Made by a program: the position numbers and the translations under genes. Positions 57,140 to 64,000 of a stretch of DNA of 64,000 nt are shown in pieces. The number at the start of each line of letters is the position of its first letter. The stretch's first letter is position 1. The stretch lies in NCBI GenBank assembly GCA_021018995.1, contig CM037590.1, positions 45,572,287 to 45,636,286 of the forward strand. The letters run 5' to 3'. This stretch comes from Chloranthus sessilifolius (lineage: Eukaryota; Streptophyta; Magnoliopsida; Chloranthales; Chloranthaceae). The notes under the pieces are model-generated. The model had not been told where the DNA came from, did no database searches, and worked only from the letters and a program-made list of their open reading frames with translations.

Positions 57140-57697
57140 TACAGCTAAACATGGTTTGATGTTTAAAGGTAGAGAAATACAAGCAAGTTGAATCTCTATG
57201 GGTATGTTGATTCTGACTATATTGGTGATCTTGATAGAAGAAGGTCTATCAAGGGGTACGTCTTCGTCTTGGCAGGTGGAGCGATCAGTTGGAAGTCTAT
57301 GATCCAAGGGATAGTTAAGTTATCAACTACAGAGGCCGAGTATATAGCGGCTAAAGAAGCCTCATGGCTTAAAGGTTTGGTCAGTGAATTTGGTGAGGTT
57401 GATGAGAGCACTGATATATTCTGTGATAGTTGGAGTACCATTCACCTAGAAAAGAATCATGTCTTTCATGATAGAACAAAGCATATCGATGTCCGGTATC
57501 ATTTTATCAGGAATATAATAGAAGATGGGGAAATATCGATTGAGGAGATCGATATGAAAGAGAACGCAGCGGACATGTGGACCAAGCCGGTTACGCAGAA
57601 TAAGTTTAGGCATTGCCTAAACTTGATTAACATTTGTCAAAGATGTTGATGCCTGTTGGGGCGGTGACGTGATTGAGGATGAAACCTTGGTGGAGAT

Positions 57698-58376
57698 TGT
57701 TGAATAAGATTTAATCCCAACCGCAGGTGTCAATTGATTAAGTTTGGAAAATCAATCGATTAAGGTTGGGAAGTCAATCGATTGACTGTTGGGCGGATCC
57801 AGACCGCAAGTTTGAATTTTAGATTTGTTTTAGAAGTATTTTGAATACTTGCAAATCTTACAAGATTGGTGAGTCATGTTTCCAAAAGTTTTAGTGGCTA
57901 TTTACAAAAAGTTCCTCTAGGGATCTAGAGAGAGCTTTGAGAAAGTTTTGAGGAGAGAAAGCTTGTGGAAATACTTTGAGAGTATGGAAGAAAAGCTTGG
58001 GGATTGAAGATCCGATTGAAGTCGTTCTTGTGTCGAAATCGTGATTATATTCCAGCAGATCTCTTCTCTATTATTTAAAGGACTGCGTCCTTATTTTTAC
58101 AGCGTGTTGGCTGTGTAAGATCGTGTTCGATCTTGATTGAGTTTGCACTAGAGAGAAGAGAGTGTGTGCATTGTAAATGTTAATAAAATAGTGCATATAC
58201 TCCCGTAGACATAGCCCTCAATTGGGTGAACTATGTAAATCTTTGTGTTGTGCGTGTGATTATTTTTTGCTTACATCTTCTTTATTTTTTTGCATTCATC
58301 GCGATAGGGAGTTTGTAGTGTAGGTAAAATTCCTAACAAGTGGTATCAAAGCTAACAAGTGGTATCATATCTAACA
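57698..58376 (+). repeat. 3' LTR of copia element
   Basis: 679 bp, TGTTGAATAAG...ATCTAACA, preceded by the polypurine tract GTGGAGAT. It ends with two 19-bp PBS-like units (58334-58352, 58353-58371). The LINE sequence resumes directly at 58377. Confidence 0.88.
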
Positions 58377-61300
58377 TAGGCTTCTCATGGTCTTGGACGA
58401 ACAGAAAAATGGGCCCTCGAAGAATCTCGTGCAAGCTTGATCAAATATTAGTTAACTCTGAGTGGAAAAGTCTTTTTCCTAACTTGGTTGTTAATTATCT
58501 GGAACCAAATATTTCCGATCACTCTCCCCTTCTCGTATCCTTCAGAGATGATAGATCATTCGGGCCTAAACCTTTCAAGTACTACGAGGTTTGGTCCTCA
58601 CAGCAAGGCTTTCAAGTTCTCATTCTCTGCAGATGGGAAACTAAAATTAATGGCAATCCAATATATTCAATGCAAAAAAAACTCAAACTTCTTAGAACTG
58701 ATATTTGCAGTTGGAACTCATCTTCTTTCGGATCTATCAGGGAGAGATTAGATAGTGCCAGGAAACATCTTGAAATCCAAGCCAAGGTTCATGATGATCC
58801 TACAAATGAGCTTCTTCCTTTAGCTGAAAGACAAGCATCAATTACTCTTCGTCAGGACTCTCTCAATAAAGAAAATTTTATCAGGCAGAAAGCTAGGGTT
58901 CAATGGTTGCAGGCTGGAGATTCCAATACAAAATTTCGAATCTCTACGAATTCCATATTCGAATTGATTCTTCCCACGGGAGAAAAGATAGTAGAGCCTA
59001 TAGCAATGGGAAGCTTAGCAATTTAGTATTATCAAGACATTTTTTCTCCATCCTCAAATCAAGAAATCCCAGACCTTCTATTTAAGCGCAAATTATCATC
59101 TACTCAAGCTGCTCTCTTATCTCAAGATGTCTCTGATGAAGAAATAAAAAGTGTTATCTTTAACTCTCCAAAGAATAAGGCCCTAGGCCCAGACGGCTTC
59201 TCTACGGAATTGTTTAAGACCTTTTGGAATATCATCGAGCAAGATACTTTAAAATTGGCACGTTATTTTTTTCATAAGAAGAAATTACCAAAATCTTTAA
59301 AAGCCACCTTTCTCAAGCTTATTCCTAAGGAAAGAGGCGCCAATTCGATTGAAAATTTTAGGCTTATTGCTCTGTGTAACTTTCTTTATAAAGTTATCAC
59401 AAAAATTTTATCAAATCGCCTCGCTAAAGTCCTCCCTTCTCTTATTAGTTGGCATCAATCTGCCTTCGTTAAAAAAAGGAAAATCACTGAAAATATTCTT
59501 CTTGCCCATGATCTTGTCCGAAATTTCCACCTTAAATTTGGGCCAAAAGTCTTCTGTGCTAAAATTGATCTTCAAAGGCTTTCGATAAGGTGCATTGGGA
59601 CTACGTTCTTTCTATTCTCCATCAATTGGGGTTTGATGGATGGATTAGGGAGTGCATCATAACCCCTATGTTTTCAATCCTTATTAATGGCTCTCCTCAT
59701 GGCTACTTTTCAAGTTCTTGCGGTATAAGACAGGGGGATCCGTTATCGTCACTTTTGTTCACTCTTATCATGCAAGGATTCACGTGCTTACTTGAAGAAA
59801 AAATTGCTCAAGATACTATTAAACCTCTTCAAGTTGCAAATTGACCGATTGTGCCCCATCTCATTTTTGCTGATGATTTATTCATTATGATGAAAGAAGA
59901 TGTTGCTTCAGCTAAAGAGCTAAGAGATCTGCTAGAACACTTCCATCTTATTTTAGGTCTTAAGGTGAATGATTCCAAAAGTACCATTCTGTGCAGTGCT
60001 GCTTGCAAATCAAACTTTGCTCTAAAAAATGCCCTAAGATTTTTTGAAGGAGAGCTTCCAATTAAATATTTGGGTCTACCCCCTCTTCTCGGGTCATCTC
60101 ACGTACAATCTTTGCAACCCTCTTCTCGAGAAAATTCAAGGTCGCCTTGAAAGCTGGAAAGGTAATCTTCTCTCTTATGTTGGAAGATTGGAACTCATTA
60201 AATCAGTCTTAAATAGCTTTCAAATCTATTTGTCTGGTGTTTTCTATCTCCATGGAACCAATGTTCTCAAGTTTCCTTTGGAGGGGCTCTTCTTTTGGCC
60301 AATCGATGCACCCTATTATCTGGAAGAAAATTCGCAAACCCAAGGATGAAGGGGGCTTTAGAATTAAGTGTATAATTGATTAGAATAATGTTGGCCTATC
60401 AAAACTCTTCTGGAACTTGGTCTCCAACAAATCGCTTTGGTCCACCTGGTGTACTGCTAGATACGTTCTCCCTATAAATGTTTAGAACTGTAATCTCCCT
60501 AATAATTTCTCATGGGCTTGGAGAGTCATTATGAGGGTTAGAGATACTATAAAATCAAAGATTCGGGTTATCATCGGCAATGGAGCTAGCTCAAATTTCT
60601 GGCATGATCCTTGGCTTGAGAATGATACTCTAATAAAGGAGTATGCGTGTAGAATGATGCTACAATCTGGTATTGAGGAGAGCAGCCATGTTAGTGATGT
60701 CATTATTAATGGAGAATGGAACTTACCAAATCCTACAACACGGAAAATGGAAGAAGCACGGGCAAGAATCCATACACATCCTATTCCCTTCAATATTCAC
60801 GACGAAGATGCTTATATATGGAAACCTGAACCTTCAGGTGAATTTACCACTAAATTGGCTTGGTCTTGCTTCAAACATTCTTTTGAGAAAGATTCATGAT
60901 ACAAATTTCTCTGGCACCCTAGATATATTCCTAAGCATCTTTTTTGTTCCTGATTAGCAATCCAAAATAAATTGCTTATTTTGGACAATCTTGCTAAAAG
61001 GGGTTTGTATATTCCTTTGAGATGTGTGCTTTGTTGGTCCTATTTGAAATATTACAATCATCTCTTCTTTAGGTGTTCATATTCCAGTTGGATATGGAGG
61101 TCGCTATGCAGCCGGCTTAATATAAAAAAGAACTCTATTGGTACCCTTATTGAAGAGATGACCTATTGCATGGAAAAGTGTAAAGGCAACTCGAAGCAAG
61201 TCACTCTAATTAGGCTAGTATTCGCTGCATCAATTTGGCACCTATGGCGAGAAAGAAATGCAAGGATATTTGAGAATAAATCAAATCATAAAAGGAATGT

Positions 61301-62324
61301 TCTTCATAATATTGTGGAAGATGTTAATATCACTATGCTCAACTCGATGGAAGATCATCTTATGTCTTCTACATTCAACATTAATTAGCGACCTTCAATG
61401 GATCTTCCTCCAACTCCACAGGTTTGTCGCTGGAAACCCCCTCTAGACCCATCCCTAAAATTATAACTCATGCTGAATTTTAGGCAATTGAATATGGACT
61501 GCAATTCGCCATTTAACAAAACTACATCGACCTGGAAATTGAATCAGATTCTCTAATTGCTATCAATTGTTTTAATGGACAACATAAAACTCCATGGCCT
61601 TATAACTTTAATGCTTGAAGAATTAAGTTAATAGCCCTCTCTTTCCACTCGATATCCTTAAAACACATATGGAGAGAGATGAACTTTAGTGCTGATTTGC
61701 TCACAAAGATTGGACAGGACTCATCTTCAGTTGTACGATGGACAGATTCATCTTCTATTCCTTTCTCCCTTCACTCTCGCATCCGAGAAGATTTGATTTG
61801 TAACTCAATTCGTTTGTAATCTTCTCCTTTTTAATAAAAGGGTGGGGTCTCTTCAACCCCAATTAATTATAAAAAAAAAGAGATAGGTACACCATGATCT
61901 CAAGATATATTGTGTGGCATATTGGGTTGGACCATGATCTCCACCATTTGATATGAAGCAATCAACGATTTTCAAGGGGTTTGGGATGTGGGCTCTTTCA
62001 GAGAATGAGTGGTCGAGAACAGAGGCACCCTTAATTTTTATAGTTTATTTAATATTTAATAGTTTTTCTCGTGGTGCCTTAGGATGGATTTTATGAAAGA
62101 TCTACCATAACAAAGGGAAAATGGACCAAATAAAAACAATGAAGTAAGAGAGCAACCCGCTGCAAGTGTGACCAGAAATCCAACCTGGTCTTTGTATGAA
62201 AGGGTTGTGGGAAATGGAGAAGCACACAGTGAAACCCCATCTTCTATTATTATTTTTGTATGAAAGGGTTGTGAGAAATGGAGAACAATACCCTCCTTTT
62301 TTCTTTTTTCTTTTTTTTTTTTAA

Positions 62325-62545
62325 ACCTCAAAGGGTTGGTGGTGCTGGCCAGGTACTTACTCCCAATTGCAAGAGACCTGAGTTTGAATCTCATCCCCTT
62401 CTTGAGGCCACCCTAAGGATTTATATCCCGTGCTGACTCGACAGGTGCTAATTTGGGGTGCACACATGCCCCTCGGACTAGGCGGGTGCTCTAAGAGGCC
62501 CGGATACTCAGGTCTTCAAAATAAAATAAAATCCTCCCTTTTAAA
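62325..62545 (+). mobile_element. tRNA-derived SINE
   Basis: GTGCTGGCCAGGTACTTAC resembles an A box and GAGTTTGAATCTCATCC a B box at near-tRNA spacing. A tRNA-unrelated body follows, ending in a (AAAAT)n/poly(A) tail at about 62518-62545. No tRNA cloverleaf fits. Confidence 0.55.
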
Positions 62546-63234
62546 AAAAAAAGAAAAAAAATTAGGATCAGTATCCTCTCTCTTGAGACATTGTTATAGA
62601 ATTGTTAGTATTTTTTTTTTAGGAAAATTATACACGTAGGACAAATTTGAGCAGCGGCTAATGTGGTGCGATTTGACTGGCTACACCAACTTGCATTTAT
62701 TGAGCGCCACCGTACATGCAATCAATTACATCACGCCACATCAGCCACCTGCACTTTGTCTGCATAAAATTTATTTTCCATATAACACTATCTTTTTTTT
62801 GTTTGTGTTTTTTGTTGGGATTCATCACAATTTTATGGGAGTTACAACCCATCACCTTTTATCCCATATGTTAAATACTCAAAATTTAAATTTAAATCCC
62901 TAACATGTTACATGTTATTGTTTTGCAGTTATTTCTCTTTTATTGCTTAATAAGGCATTAGAGATATAATCGGCTTTGAGCATTCAAGCCATCATAGGTC
63001 CTGACATTGTTTCCGCATTTCATCCGCTCTCATATATTCTCAATGTTTCTTGATTCACAATTTTTTTTCACAAAGTTTATATTATACCTATTGTCCCTTC
63101 TACATTGTGCATGTGGATGTCTTTCGCATATTGTTTTTGGTTAATGGATGTAGGGAGTCATTACTTGCACACGCATTTCAAGTGATTGCACTGGATTGCA
63201 CCAAATTAAAAAGAATGACTTGCACGTTTGGCGA

Positions 63235-63490
63235 CCTCTACTATGTGAAAACACCATCTAAGCCATTTGATTTCAAGGTCATGATTTAAAGATATCAATT
63301 GCAAAAGATTAGAACAAAATATAATTTTCATCATTTGATTAAATGAAGTCAAAGGCTATTATATAATTCCACAGATGGCTACAATAGATCATATGACAAG
63401 TATCGTGTTTTGCTCTAATTTATGTACCAGAGATTTATTGATCATGAACTTCAAATCAAACGGCCCATATTGCATTTTTACATATTACAT
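63235..63490. mobile_element. Foldback MITE
   Basis: ACACCATCTAAGCCATTTGA on the left and CTTCAAATCAAACGGCCCAT on the right are inverted counterparts. The left arm matches the MITE at 33215-33430. Confidence 0.5.
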
Positions 63491-63524
63491 GTCCCTAAAA
63501 TACCAAGTCTAATGGCTTCCATGA

Positions 63525-63740
63525 ATGTATTTCACATTATTTTTTTGACCTTATAGTTTTTCTTTATACCCTATCATTGAAAAATGGGGAGATATTTGTG
63601 GGGCTCTTTCCCATATTGCTTTTGGTTAATGGATGTATTTCACATTATTTTTTTGACCTTCTTACCTTTTTTTATATCCTATCATTGAAAAAGGGGTAGA
63701 TGTTTCAGCAGCTCTTTCTAATCTCTCTTCAAAGCTTCTT
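63525..63740. repeat. Tandem duplication (about 108-bp period)
   Basis: Copies from about 63525 and 63633 share ATGTATTTCACATTATTTTT, CCTATCATTGAAAAA and GCTCTTTC. A related word TTTTGGTTAATGGATGTA also occurs at 63137. A smaller duplication (TTAGTATTAGCTCCACC, twice) lies at 63778-63834. Confidence 0.75.
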
Positions 63741-64000
63741 TTGAATTTCTACTATTGTTCACATGATACAGCGCTACATTTAGTATTAGCTCCACCTCAA
63801 TTCGTCCACATTATATATTTAGTATTAGCTCCACCACAATTCAGCCCCATTTCTTTAATGGGTGGAAATATATTCCATTATTTTTTACTATTTTATTTTT
63901 TTGATTGACTCCATTATTTTTTGTTATTGCTTTATTGGTTAAACTTCTTTCCCTCTTTATTCCCTGACATCAGGGTTGTAACAGTATGATCTTGTCATTG

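Larger units (their letters stand above)
40033..57649 (+). pseudogene. Copia gag-pol pseudogene (interrupted)
   Basis: Gag begins at the ATG at 40033 and soon hits tandem stops (TAG TAA near 40102). It continues after the CACTA insertion. A degenerate CCHC knuckle (one Cys and the His replaced) lies at about 51960-52025, and protease DSGAS at about 52155. Integrase pieces (about 52550-53200) have many stops. RT (about 53750-54400) contains the YVDD catalytic motif. After the solo LTR, RNase H resumes (57188-57649) with [29 protein letters not shown] and DMWTKP. It is not functional. Confidence 0.85.
39350..58376 (+). mobile_element. Ty1/copia LTR retrotransposon with nested insertions
   Basis: 5' LTR 39350-40003, 3' LTR 57698-58376, gag-pol between, all on the plus strand. 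The order protease, integrase, RT, RNase H is that of Ty1/copia. The 3' LTR begins TGTTGAATAAG just after a GTGGAGAT polypurine tract and ends CTAACA. The 5' LTR lacks roughly its first 30 bp, so the left junction with the LINE was deleted and no target duplication remains. Two elements sit inside it (40414-51717 and 54698-57139). The element proper is about 5.3 kb. Confidence 0.88.
38838..61819 (+). pseudogene. LINE ORF2 pseudogene split by copia element
   Basis: The 5' part (38838-39347) encodes the endonuclease start MNILLWNVRGFGES, LIETSY and GGDFNIV. The 3' part resumes at 58379 with GFSWSWTNRK and SDHSPL. RT follows (about 59150-60100) with ALGPDGFS, IALCNFLYKV, IRQGDPLSSLLF and catalytic FADD. 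A zf-RVT domain (about 60560-61300) ends in LWRERNARIFE. An RNase H domain (about 61450-61800) contains DLEIESDSLIAINCF and REMNFSADLLTKIG. Several stops and frameshifts interrupt it. About eight codons are missing at the left copia junction. Confidence 0.85.
32256..61882 (+). mobile_element. Plant L1 LINE with C-terminal RNase H, multiply interrupted
   Basis: A 16-bp target duplication ATAGGTGCACCATCAT (32240-32255) and ATAGGTACACCATGAT (61883-61898, 14/16 identical) brackets it, with a 9-nt poly(A) at 61871-61879 before the right copy. The 5' leader is split by the MITE and PIF/Harbinger-like element at 32334-36999. ORF1 and ORF2 follow. ORF2 is split by a copia element at 39350-58376. Without its insertions the LINE is about 5.9 kb. 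Confidence 0.8.
31954..62030. mobile_element. Outermost MITE, split by a 29.6-kb nested stack
   Basis: The left end (31954) reads GGGTACCTCCGTTTGAGCC and the complemented right end (62030) reads GGGTGCCTCTGTTCTCGACC. The left part (31954-32255) and right part (61883-62030) together are collinear with the complete 417-bp MITE at 27524-27940. Flanking 9-mers TTACTTTTT (31945-31953) and TTAATTTTT (62031-62039) match at 8 of 9 positions. Everything between is a LINE with further insertions. Confidence 0.75.

Noticed and set aside
1-64000. CRISPR array, prokaryotic operon or phage system
   Set aside because: No direct-repeat/spacer pattern and no operon-like packing are present. The ClpB gene has ten spliced exons and a transit peptide, so it is nuclear plant DNA rather than bacterial contamination.

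Overview
The window is nuclear DNA of a flowering plant. It holds one intact host gene, a ten-exon, plastid-targeted ClpB/Hsp100 chaperone (CLPB3 type, + strand, 530-24651), and a very large load of transposable elements. Evidence for a plant: canonical GT-AG introns with T-rich 3' ends, a chloroplast transit peptide, plant-type LINEs with a zf-RVT domain, Ty1/copia and CACTA elements, tRNA-derived SINEs and many foldback MITEs. The species cannot be named from the sequence.

Layout. (1) 1-529: upstream region with a heat-shock-element array (211-243) and a TATA box (270-276). (2) 530-24651: CLPB3. The exons join without frameshift to a 977-residue protein with Clp_N, NBD1, coiled-coil M domain and NBD2. 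The introns are bloated. Intron 6 alone is 12.6 kb and contains a palindromic repeat, a small non-autonomous LTR retrotransposon with CTTGT target duplications, a 5-kb decayed L1 LINE, a tandem duplication and an LTR fragment. (3) 24652-28576: intergenic, with foldback MITEs. (4) 28577-31922: two related long-TIR elements in opposite orientation, each encoding the same conserved peptide, one of them interrupted by a hAT-like insert.

(5) 31954-62030 is one small foldback MITE expanded to 30 kb by nested insertions, most of whose borders can be read. The MITE contains a plant L1 LINE (16-bp imperfect target duplication). The LINE contains, in its 5' leader, a MITE plus a PIF/Harbinger-like element (TAA duplications), and, in its ORF2, a Ty1/copia element. 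The copia element contains an 11.3-kb CACTA element in gag (TCA duplication) and a 2.4-kb Ty3/gypsy-type solo LTR between RT and RNase H (TACAG duplication). The PIF/Harbinger-like element carries exon fragments of a phosphatidate phosphatase (lipin/PAH) and a serine carboxypeptidase. The CACTA element carries intron-containing fragments of DNA polymerase alpha, an FtsJ/TRM7-like RNA methyltransferase, a Trp/Tyr-permease-like protein and at least one unidentified membrane protein. These captured fragments are the most novel content. (6) 62031-64000: intergenic, with a SINE, a MITE and short tandem repeats.

The chaperone is the only gene likely to act for the host. No bacterial-type system, CRISPR array or intact viral gene was seen.
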